From: Rhizophlyctis rosea
Lineage: Eukaryota; Chytridiomycota; Chytridiomycetes; Rhizophlyctidales; Rhizophlyctidaceae
Assembly (NCBI GenBank): GCA_027596075.1
Contig: JADGJC010000075.1
Coordinates: 88,848 to 152,847, forward strand
Reading direction: 5' to 3'
Length of the DNA stretch: 64,000 nucleotides
How positions within the stretch are numbered: position 1 is the first letter of the stretch; the number at the start of each line of letters is the position of its first letter. Positions 40,036 through 50,165 of the stretch are shown here, piece by piece. The notes beneath the pieces were generated by a model. It was given only the letters and a program-made list of their open reading frames with translations, made no database searches and was not told where the DNA came from. The translations under genes were made by a program, and so were the position numbers.

Positions 40036-41781
40036 ATGCGGCTCCTGGGGTCCTTTGAGGAGCCATACTACAACTCCTCCAGTATCTCGCACTATGCTCA
40101 ATCTGATCTTGCGACTTCACATGTGCACTTGGAATCATCGTCAACATCTTCGCCTGCATTGCTACCCCACATCCGCCCATCATTGGAACATACCATTGTG
40201 AATATCCACCAGACATCCCATTTACCAGATGAGCCGTCGTCTTTACCAACAGCTCACCACCCACTCAGTGTCGCCATAACTGTCGAATCACTGATCCCAC
40301 AACATCACACGCTTGAGGGCCGTGCCCAAACATGTCCAAAGTCAGTGACATCAGAGGACGAAACAACGCCGCTTGCCAGATTCTACCCAGAGTCAACGTT
40401 GTATTCCATGCCTGTCAGTAGTCCGTTGCCCCAGGAAGGCTGCAAACCATCAGCAACACCTTCATCTCTGACTTTGTCTTTGCCTTCCTCGTCGCCTTCA
40501 TTGTCCCCATCTCCTCCACCGTATACACCGCCTCCTCCTGTCCCGCCATCACATCCTACCACGACTGGCCCAAACCCACCACCGCCAACCTATTTTCCGG
40601 CACGGCCAAAGAATTCCATCACCCTCTTTCTCTCCGTCATCCTCTTCCCCTTCTACTTGATCTTCTACCAAGCACCGAAATACATCTACACAACTGTCAT
40701 CTGTAACATCATCCCTAAATTCCTAATGGCGCTTGTGACTGCCATGGACAAGTACATCATCACCCCACTCCTTACTGCCATCGCCAACATCCTCACAGCA
40801 ATTTTTAACACAGTATCCTTCATTATCGTGTCCATCGGAAAGGCAATTTCTTACACGGCCATATACGCCAACATCTTCATCCCCATTGTTAAAGCCATCA
40901 AATTCACATGCAACCGCATCCTCACCTACGTCCTCAAACCCATTTACAACGGCACGCTGTACATCCTTCATACCATTCGGAATTGCATCGCATGGACGCT
41001 CACGTCAATGTGGACCTACGTCATCACGCCCACCGCGTCCTTCATCGGATGGGTTTGTTCGTCCATCGGGACATATGTCTTTTTGCCGATCTTGAAGGGC
41101 ATCTGGTTTGTAATATCCAGTATCGGAAAAGGTCTCTGGTGGTGTGTGGAAATGGTCACTGCAGGAGTTCTCAAAATTATCGACGGAGTCGTTTGGGTCG
41201 TGCAGGCGATTTGGAATGTGCTGATGCAACTTGTCTTAATCCCCCTATGGAAGGCGGTGCTATGGGTGGCGGAGGGCGCCTGGTGGGTTGTTTGTGCGAT
41301 TGGGAAGGGGGTTTGGCAGTGGGTTTTGGTGCCAACTGGAAAGGGTATGATTGCTGTGTGGGATGGAGTGCTGTGGGTCGTTGGAATTGCTTGGTATGCA
41401 GTGAAGAGATGGCTTCTTCTGCCTATCCAGAAAGGGGCGGTCTTCGTTGCTAAGGGATTTTGGTGGATTATTTCAGAAGTAGGGAAAGGTGTTTGGAGGT
41501 GGGTCCTTTTGCCAGTGTGGAATGGGGTTTGCTGGGTTGGAGCGACTATTTGGGATGGGATATGTTGGGTGGGACAAATGCTCATGGACTTTGTGGTCGC
41601 CCCAATATGGAGCGGGATTCAGTCCGTGAAGCTAGTGATTGAACATCACATTTTACTGCCTGTGTGGGAGTTCATTAGTGCAGTAGCAGTGGCTGTGAAG
41701 GAAGCCATGGAGTCCGCGGCTAAGGGAATTGGGCAGCTTTCCACAGATATTGGGAAAACTATTGGATCTTTGTTCACATAG
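40036..41781 (+). CDS. Trp-rich amphipathic repeat protein, unknown function
   Basis: A single exon of about 581 codons from the ATG at 40036; the frame is open upstream to 39952, but without an ATG. Residues 1-200 are disordered, ending in a Pro-rich stretch (PPPYTPPPPVPPSHP). The rest is hydrophobic and almost free of Asp/Glu, built of repeats with a Pro in a V/I-L-x-P-h-x-K/N-G/A motif (VLIPLWKAV, VLVPTGKGM, LLLPIQKGA, VLLPVWNGV, VVAPIWSGI). Successive prolines are 30, 30, 30, 30 and 19 residues apart at the C-terminal end, and 19, 30, 19 and 52 before that. Segments are helical with paired Trp (GAWWVVCAIGKGVWQW). This suggests a membrane- or lipid-droplet-associated helical array rather than standard transmembrane helices. 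No family recognised. An aataaa follows near 41907. Confidence 0.8.
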   Translation: MRLLGSFEEPYYNSSSISHYAQSDLATSHVHLESSSTSSPALLPHIRPSLEHTIVNIHQTSHLPDEPSSLPTAHHPLSVAITVESLIPQHHTLEGRAQTCPKSVTSEDETTPLARFYPESTLYSMPVSSPLPQEGCKPSATPSSLTLSLPSSSPSLSPSPPPYTPPPPVPPSHPTTTGPNPPPPTYFPARPKNSITLFLSVILFPFYLIFYQAPKYIYTTVICNIIPKFLMALVTAMDKYIITPLLTAIANILTAIFNTVSFIIVSIGKAISYTAIYANIFIPIVKAIKFTCNRILTYVLKPIYNGTLYILHTIRNCIAWTLTSMWTYVITPTASFIGWVCSSIGTYVFLPILKGIWFVISSIGKGLWWCVEMVTAGVLKIIDGVVWVVQAIWNVLMQLVLIPLWKAVLWVAEGAWWVVCAIGKGVWQWVLVPTGKGMIAVWDGVLWVVGIAWYAVKRWLLLPIQKGAVFVAKGFWWIISEVGKGVWRWVLLPVWNGVCWVGATIWDGICWVGQMLMDFVVAPIWSGIQSVKLVIEHHILLPVWEFISAVAVAVKEAMESAAKGIGQLSTDIGKTIGSLFT

Positions 41782-41975
41782 TGGGGTGGTTGCTGCGCTG
41801 CGCGAGACAATGTGGTTTTTTAAAGTCTAAAGCTTCCATTTTTCAATCCAACCTGTAATATGCAAGATATGTATTTACTATTTACTATACTACTGGATTG
41901 CATGCAATAAAATTCTGTGCGCGAATATGCTGTGAATGGATTGCTTTGTAAAAGTTGATACCACCTCAATTGAGC

Positions 41976-44602
41976 TCAATCGTCATTGTCGTCATTGTTG
42001 CCGCCAACCGTAGCCCTCCGCCGAGCACCACTCGAATCACCGCCTGGCACCATCCCTTCCAACCCCTGATCAGCAGTCGGGTGCAACATCGGCACATCCT
42101 CGCCCTCCTCATCACCCACATACTCGTCATCCGCCCGATCCGACCAAGGCGACACCGAAGGCGACACAGTTCGTTCCGGCTGCTCGTCTCCATACTGCAT
42201 GGGGGATTGCACAGCCTCGGGTTTCAAATGTGCGAACGAATAGCCGGGAGCAAATGTCACACCTCCTAGCCCCTCCGATCCCCCGCCTGCCCCTGCAAGA
42301 CTGTCACTCGCCACTCGCGACCTCGCAAAGCTCCCAGACGGTCTGCGCCCACCACCCTTCCCTCGCTCAGTAATCAAAGGAACCGACTTGCCCTTCGCGT
42401 CGCGGTTGGAGTCATGGATGGCTTTCACCTCCGCCTCTTGAATTTCCGCCATCTCTTGCTCAGTCGGTGGTTGCGCCGTTTCGTCCTCATTCGACCCACG
42501 AGAAGTACTGCTCTTACCGCCCAACAAGGAAGTTGACGACATTCCTTTGCTGTTCATCCGCGCAAGGACACCCACGGCAAGGATCTTCTTGGCGGAAACT
42601 TTGCCTTCGAACTTCACTTTGCGCCCGCCCTCATCCACCTGGCCTTGGCCCAAGTTCAGCAACGCATCCACGTGCGGCTTAGCGATCCAGTTGACGTCCC
42701 GCAGTCCGAATGGGTCGTCTGTTGGGTTCAGGTTGATGGCGTGGGTGCTGATTTCTGAGTATTGGGCAAGGAGGCCGAGGACCGCGGGGAAGATGGCCTT
42801 TTCGATTCCTTTTCCCCAGAGGAAATCAAGATGCTGCAGTAACATTCATTTAGTAAAGTCTCAAAATGGATGCTGTGTTGAGTGGCAATCCTTCACCTCG
42901 TATTCTGCAGAAGCATACAATGTATTCAGAGATCATTCTGTACGGTTGCAACTGACAATACATGCATACCTTCAATTTGCAAGCAGTAAGCTGGCGTTGC
43001 CGTCTCACTGAGCAGCCACCGCATATCCGCGAGAGTATCTTGTCCTCCGTAGAAAATGGCAATCGGTGTTTGAATGTGTTCGGTTGCAAATTTCGGAACA
43101 ACATGGCCAACCCTCCCGCCAGGCAACACCGGCGAACTCTCGTCGTACATTTGGAACCGCCCGTGGCGGATGATTTGGAACCAATGTGCCTAATTTCAAA
43201 CAGATAAGTATGCTTTATCAAAAGGATACTCAACGTCGCCAAGTTACCATGCATTTCACTGACGTGTACGAGTAGAGGTGCCGGTACACGACCAGTTTGT
43301 TTTCGATCATTTCCGATTTGCAAGAGAACAGGAACCAAAGGGCGTTGTCGATGAAGAAGGCGAATGTTTCGGGGCTGAATAGGCCTTGCCAGAAGAGGGT
43401 AGATGAGATAAGTGATTTACGACCGAAGAGCAGGTAGATGAGGTCTGGGGACTGGTTCATGATTGTTGCAACGGTTTGGTTGTCAAGACCTGTAAAAAGT
43501 CGATGAGGTGTCTGCAATGTGCTTGAATGGACGATTTGCCATCCAGTTCGTACCGCTTGGCTTTGCTGCCGGCCCCAAAGCAATAAAGAGATTGATCTTT
43601 GAGTTCAAGGAAGAATCGAGGGAGAGCGCCGAGTAACCTTGAGCAGTGCCTATAACATATCATGGTCAAATACAGAACAGAATGCTTAAGATTTCGCGAA
43701 CAATATCTGCTTACCTTGAGAGAAGCCGATGTAGGTTAAAGAAGGAGCTCCTGTCACTTTCAGAATGTACTGAGATGCAGATTAGAATCCGATAAGTATT
43801 CACGAGTACGATACATGGAGCAACACTGAATGGACAGCAACGTACATCCACCGTATTGGGGAGATCAAACATTGCCAGGTGATCGATTGAGAAGTTCCAG
43901 AACTTCTCTGAGCCCAACTTGTGCTTTCGATGTTTGCAGCTGTATTTGTTCCCACGGGTGTTGCCCAACCAAACATCGTACCCAGCGTCCGCCAGGGTAA
44001 ATGCCAGGGATGATTTTGGGTCTTTTGAGCACACCCAAACCTCCGAACACATCATGAAGCCATGCCATAGCAGCACTACAGGCCGCGTGGCACTTCCAAT
44101 GGACTTCTTCCGTCGAACGCGCCGAGCTGGGGCGGACGCGTATTTTGACCGGGTATTGCTCTCGTGTTCTATCTTTGACGACGGAATACGATGGAGAGCA
44201 AGCATGTAGCCATCCGTTGTTGTCACATAGTGAACATTGAATGGATATCCCCTGCATATAGCTGTGTGAAGACCATGCCAGATTTTCCCCGCGTTTTTGT
44301 AAATGGCCCAAAACATACCAATATCGAACAAAGTCTTCCGTATCATGCAGCGCCAGCAAGTCCTGCTGCACATTGCCAGTCCGTATTGGCTCGCCGTTAG
44401 AGTCCACTCTCACGACCGCCTTGGGCGTCGACGTTCGCAGGCCCGCGACGATAGTCTTGATGCCATCTACGAGCCAACGAAGTGGTGGGAAGAGGGCGAA
44501 CACGACGCGGAAGAGGGCTTCGAGGAAGAGCACCGCGAAGGCGAAGAAGAGGCGGAAGTAGTCAAGGATAGAGAGTCTGCCGATGACTGGTATGAAACCC
44601 AT
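41976..44602 (-). CDS. Acid-lipase/steryl ester hydrolase-like alpha/beta hydrolase
   Basis: Yeast relatives (Yeh1/Yeh2/Tgl1) hydrolyse steryl esters at membranes or lipid droplets. Start at 44602 (MGFIPVIGRLSIL) is followed by a hydrophobic segment (YFRLFFAFAVLFLEALFRVV) that should anchor the protein. Then HYVTTTDGYMLALHRIP, VVLLWHGFMM (oxyanion HG), DVWLGNTRGNKYS, FWNFSIDHLAMFDLP, LTYIGFSQG (nucleophile elbow, Ser), KFATEHIQTPIAIFYGGQD (catalytic Asp region) and HLDFLWG (catalytic His). About nine exons. A C-terminal tail of about 230 residues is disordered, Ser/Asp/Gly-rich and unusual in length. Stop at 41976. The substrate is inferred from the family. Confidence 0.88.
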
Positions 44603-44888
44603 TTTGCAAGTATGAGAAGGGTCTGATGATGAGGTTTTACGATGAGGATGATAGAGAAAGAACTTGGAAAGTGGAAGGATCTTGGCGACGACAACCAGTT
44701 GCAACCCGCCCAGCACGCCACATCGCATGGCCTCACACATCTGTGCCACCAACACCCGAAAGGCACGGTCACCTCATTCTTAACATCCACTGGCCACGCT
44801 GCTGCCCGAGTAATTGTGGAAGGCATCTGAAGCTCTTGACGGTTATCCTCCAATACTATTTTCATCTCCTATATCACAACTACACGTC

Positions 44889-47416
44889 CTACTTAGTCTC
44901 GAACGCCTTGACTATTTGCCTAACCTTATCTACAATGATCCCATCCACCCCATAAGCCCTCTGCATCCTAGCATTTTCCACACAGTTATTCAATGATCCA
45001 TACGTGAAAAGTAATAGTCCGCTATCCCTAATGGCGCGAACAACCCCTGGGGCTTCAACTATGGGGGCGACCTGCGTGACAATGCCGACGCATCCTGCCC
45101 GAGAAGCAAAGTTGACAGCCTCCATTAGGGAGTTGCAGCGCTTATCGTATGTGCTGGATGCTCCGCCTTCGGTGAGGAAGAACACTGGGAATTGGTTCTG
45201 AGATACAGCAACGTTAGTGAAGATGAATTACAACTCTTCGCCAATTTGTAACACCAACCCATTGTCCGAAACAAAAAAACAAAAAATAATGTACCTGCTT
45301 CATGGTCAACATCCAGCAAACCTCAGGATGAAAGGACGAAAAATAAACATTCCTGCCGCCCGCCGATTCGAAGACAACCTCCAAAATCCGATCCACAAAT
45401 GTATTGATCTCGATTGGCTGTAAATCTTCTAGCTCTGCTTCCTCTAAGTTCGGATACTTCACTTCAATGTTGAAACCTGTGCTTGAGGGCACTTTCTGGA
45501 GAGTATCGAGTATCGTTAAAACAATGAATTCACTGCAGGGCCCTCAAGGGATATAAGAGTACCAACCTTGAATGCCTCCGCAAGTGTAGTGTGAGGAAGT
45601 TGGATTGTCTTCTCATCGTTGCCTTTAGTAGGCCATGCCGTTGCGGACGTTGGCGGAGGACGTGTATCGGGATGAAGTCTTTGACGTGAAGATGGACTGG
45701 CTTCCAGGCTACGACTGCGACAAAGTGCGGGACTCGACCGCTCTCTTGTGCTACACTTCGAGGGATCGTCTTCAGGATGCAACGATAAGAACTGCTTAAG
45801 AGTCAGTTGATCAACTGGTATCGCGTATCCAGTTTCCCAGACGGTAACTGTCAATTTGCAAGATACGAACGCCAATTAAATCAACCGCAATGCTGAGTTG
45901 ACGAAAAGTTGGGGAAGGATAGACACATACAATCATGATATATTACAGGTATTCGATCCTTCGTTAATTGTACATCTGTACTTTTTAATATCAATGATAT
46001 ATTCAGTTGTATCGTGAAGGAAAGGAAAGGAGAACGCACCAAATTCTACAAACTCAGCTCCGGCATAGCCCGCCGTAATAAAAGATTGCAATGTGTTTTC
46101 CCCCAATGTCAAATGGCCCCTATCTGACTTAACCCAGGCCGCTTTGTTCATTCCCAGACCGCGATGTCCCACGACCTTAAAGAAGTCTGTAAGCATAAGA
46201 CTGTTCATCAAGGACACAGACAAAAGCCAATCCTCACCTTCGTAGAATCCTGTATCCATGTCTTGACCCCACTTGAAGAAAAGTTTCTATGTACAAATGG
46301 CTTGATAACAACAAACTCAAAATAAACTCGGCCAATCTCTTCCAATGACCCAATCAAAAGAGGAGCTTCCAAACTTCCTCCAAGCGGGTATCTCTCCTGC
46401 CACAGCGACATCGGCTTGACGCTCGCAAGAGGTACATTGGCTGTCCCTATTAATCGTCCCTCCTCCTCACCCACTTTAGGCGCCATCCGCACCTCAAATA
46501 CGAGAATGACATCACGATAGTTCGAAGTACGAAAAGTGACGGGTTGAGTAACCATTTGTCGTACAGGCAGTGTAAATGTCGCAGGGTTCCCAGTTGCCCC
46601 ACGTGCGGATATGGAAAGGCTATACTTGCCGGTCTCACAGGAGACTGCCACATGACGCCTCTCTATTTGAACGGGAGCCGATTGCGACCTCGAATCTAAT
46701 GATCCAAGATAGATTTGTATTATAGATTCGCCGACCAAAGAACTCGCTCCGTATGACTTTTTCACTGAAGTTACTGGAATGCTCTTGCTTGGAGGAATGG
46801 GAGAGTATGGAGGAATGTGCGCGCGTAGAAGCAGGGCAATATCCCGATGCCCATACAATACTGTTCAATAATGGTTGAGGACTTGCTGCCTAGCTCCCAC
46901 GCCGTGTTCTTTGCACTACTCCACCTGCATACTCATGAGGATTCAAGCCTCGGCTATCGATACGGTTGACGTCGGCTCCGCTGTCGAGGAGGAATTTCAC
47001 GCAGTCGGTATGACCCGCAATTACTGCATACATTGTACATAAAACTGTCAGGAAGGCTCCATTGTTCAAGTGGACGACAGCTTTTCTACCTGCCAGGTAT
47101 ATAGGGGTCCTTCGACAGATGGCGTCTTCTGCGTTTACATTGCATTGTGGCCCGCCCGTCCCGTTGACCAAAAGCCTCATAGAGCCTATATGGCCATGGT
47201 GCGCGCAGATGTGCAGCGCAGTCTTTTGGGATTAAAATATGAGTTTCACAGTATTATTGAAACTTGCTCAAAGTGAGTAGCTTTCACCTGACCGTCCGGC
47301 ATATGCATACTAGTGTCAATCCCAGCCTTCAGTAGTGACTGCACCACCGCTGCTTGTCCGTTCGCACAGGCCAAAAAAAGATCCTGTTTAGCGGGCATTT
47401 TGTCCACTCCCTCCAT
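44889..47416 (-). CDS. GDE1: Gde1-like glycerophosphocholine phosphodiesterase, ankyrin plus GDPD, no SPX seen
   Basis: Yeast Gde1 releases choline from glycerophosphocholine and has SPX, ankyrin and GDPD domains. Here the reading starts MEGVDKMPAKQDLFLACANG (47416) and continues with ankyrin repeats (AVVQSLLKAGID; CVKFLLDSGADVNRIDSRGL). A beta-rich middle follows (SLWQERYPLGGSLEAPL), then the GDPD barrel: VVGHRGLGMN (catalytic His-Arg), GENTLQSFITAGYAGAEFVE, FNIEVKYPN and GVDGIIVDKVRQIVKAF at the end. About nine exons. I find no SPX domain in the 180 bp before the next gene, so the protein is short at the N-terminus or the start lies in an unseen exon. A Ser/Arg/Pro-rich insert interrupts the barrel near 45640-45760. 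Confidence 0.85.
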
Positions 47417-47600
47417 TTTGTCACAATTGATCGTTATAGCTGTCTGATGAAGCACAATTTTCAGTTGAGCAGTCCCTTTTGGCGCGATGAGGCATCTGTG
47501 CAGCTCAACACCAACCCAGGACGATTGTCTAACTAGAAAACCAGCTCAAAGGTCTCTTGGCCTCCATATACAGTTCGGGAATAACCTTGGCATATGCTAG

Positions 47601-49704
47601 ATGACTTGGGATGAGCTGGAATTTTATCGCATTGGCATGGGAACACACTACCTACATTTCGTGATAGTGGTCTCGCAAATACCTGGTGAGACTTCGACAT
47701 CTTCGACCTCCCCAGGCTCCCTGGCTCTCCGAGTGGGAGTAATAAATGTGGATTGTGGCGGCAGGATCTTGTACGACCGCGCCGGACAGGATTACACGAG
47801 CATGTGGGACGCGCACTTTGCGGGCCAAAAGATAGCTGCAAAAAGTTGTAAAATTTTTGACAGGTCGTGGTTTGGAGGGAAACAGCGAAACGTGCTGACA
47901 GTTCAATGCCGTCAAAAACACTTTTCTTCTTTCCCTCCTGAAGTCATAGCCTTTCGGCGAAACAGGCAAATGTTGGCAGCAGCACTTGACGTAGGACTGC
48001 TGAATGAGGTAGATTATGTTGGCACTCCTCCACTCCCTGCACGTGAGCTCAAGTTCCTGCCGGCTGAGCTTTGGGGGCGGGTCTTGGCCCTCCTTCCACA
48101 CCCCCAGCGCATGACTCAAGCCCACTCCTTATTCTACGCACTTGGCAAGAACCCTTCAGTCCGAGCTCACTACCTTCAAAACATTTTCGGAATCCGTCTT
48201 GCATTAGTAGAATCCTTCTCCAAAATCATCTATCGACGCCTGCTCACAGAAGTTGTAGTCAATGTCCTAATCAACACCGGCAGCTACCTCCCCCGATATC
48301 TCCTTCAAAAGGCCGTCAGGTTCGCGCACGTGGATGAGAAATATCAGGATAGACCGCCATATGGTGTAGACCGGGGCGTGCTATCTGCACTCCAAAGTCA
48401 TGCCACTTTTCTGTACGGAGACAACACCTTCCCCTACCATAACGATGTAAAGAGTCTCAGTATCCATATACGAACGCTGCGAGACTTATGCCCAAAATCA
48501 GCAACACGATTGGACATCCGCCAATATTTGGAAGATTTAGTGTATATTTATCATTGCCACGACAGAGTGGAAGGATGGGAAGGCCATGCGAAGGAGGCAC
48601 TTGTGGAGTTGATTTGTGACCGGGATGACCAGGTTTGGTCAATATTCGTCAAAATGGCAACAGACGGCCTTCCGCTTCCCTCCGCTATACCTCACCTCAA
48701 CACCGATATCATGGGGCATGCTATCCATGATGTCCTGTCCAGTTATCGTTCCCATTGTGACACATGTAATGAACCTGGTGTTATAGTCGACAAGTCACAT
48801 AGCCATAGCGTAGTAATGTATCTAGACTGGTTTTGGAGACGCGGTTTCACCATCACATCGGACGCCATAGCCAATGTCATAGACGGCATGGAAAACATGA
48901 CCCAGTTCCTTCACCACATCGATAGCCTCCACATCATCACATCGGGCGACATTATCCTGAGCGGCATTGTTGAAACATTCAGACGAACCGGCGGCATGTT
49001 CTTCTCCCCAACCGACTACGACGTTCTCCTAAACTACTTTCCAACCTTATACGAAGCCCTTCACCATGCCTTCGCGTCCTCTCCTTGGAACCGTGGCTCC
49101 TGGTGGCGACCCACCAATGCCTTGGACTACATTGACGAACTGGGCCCGACTCACCCCGTTGCCAGCCTTCTCGTTGACTTGGCATTTACCCCTGTCACAT
49201 CCGCTCCTTGGCATCCCGACTACACAACATCTGTTAAGTTTGACGATATTCTGATTGAAGGGATTATTGAACGTGGATGGATGATAAAACCAAAGTATAC
49301 GGGATGGGTCATGCAACGAATTCGGTGGGCGGAGCGGAGTCCTGTGGGCCCCATAGTAAATACCGTGATGAAGTGTGCAGAACGGGATATCATACATTGT
49401 ACCGACCACCATGTCTTGAGAGACTGGGAGAAGATGCTGACGAAGACGATCAAGTTTGCGGGTATGATCTGTTTGTCTTTGTATGGCTTTACCCCTCAGT
49501 ACCTCATATTGTGGTGTTTTTCCCTGCTTTTGTACAGATACCCGTTTGCATATACTGAACAATGGTGACGAAACAGAGATTTCGACGCATCGCCCGGTTG
49601 ACGTTGTAGCTAGAGAGTGGGGAGATGTTGACAAGGCACGGAGGTCGATACTCAGAGCAATGGAGGTCGTTCATGCCCGATTTCATCACCAAAACTTCAC
49701 ATAA
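47601..49704 (+). CDS. F-box-like protein of a probable lineage-specific family, unknown function
   Basis: One long exon from an ATG at 47601 and a short last exon joined by an intron (about 49459-49538), giving ...KTIKFADTRLHILNNGDETE and a stop at 49704. A segment near residue 150, LKFLPAELWGRVLALLPHPQ, resembles an F-box start. The rest is helical with no repeat I can name. Residues before about 125 look less protein-like, and an internal ATG (MLAAALDVGLLNEVDYVG, about 47970) could be the true start. F-box-type proteins adapt targets to SCF ubiquitin ligases, but the assignment here rests on one short motif. It is head-to-head with the Gde1-like gene, with 184 bp between the two starts. 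Confidence 0.6.
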
Positions 49705-50165
49705 GCCTAGATAGCAGATGTGAAAGATGCACCCGGCAGAAACCGCCGGGCCTTCGAAGGCTGGTTGGGCTGGATGCTTGGGGCGCTTTGAATGATCCGA
49801 TATTAATCTTTTCAACCGGCTGGCGTACTGGTGGGCAAGTCAGTGTGAAGCAAAATATCTGTCTTTTGTAAATAAAGAGCAATAGAAATAATGTTTGATG
49901 GGCCCACGGCAGGCAGGGCCTTTGTTCAGTAACAAGTGGACCACTTTGCTTACGACAGTTTGTTGCACAAAACCACAGCGTACTGCACCGCACTGGATAA
50001 CTTGGATATGTTCAATTTTTTCTACGGGGCTGGGCGAGAATATGATATTCCGGATATCTTTGGTGGTCAAAGATGTGGGCACTTTGTGGCCCATTTTCGC
50101 GGGGGGTGGCAGTAACCAATTTCCGTTGACCATCTTCCACCAGCTTACCCGTAGTCCCCGGTCAC
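49705..50165. other. 461 bp between the F-box-like and dioxygenase genes, with a minus-strand open frame
   Basis: A minus-strand frame (49840-50289) stays open for 149 codons and overlaps the first exon of the dioxygenase gene. Its product (for example VSWWKMVNGNWLLPPPAKMG) shows no domain I know. It may be chance, or an unrecognised gene antisense to the dioxygenase start. Confidence 0.3.

Noticed and set aside
41016..41585. Minus-strand Thr/His/Pro-rich frame and plus-strand alternative frame
   Set aside because: They are complements of the Trp-rich repeat coding sequence; the repeat periodicity is explained by the plus-strand protein.
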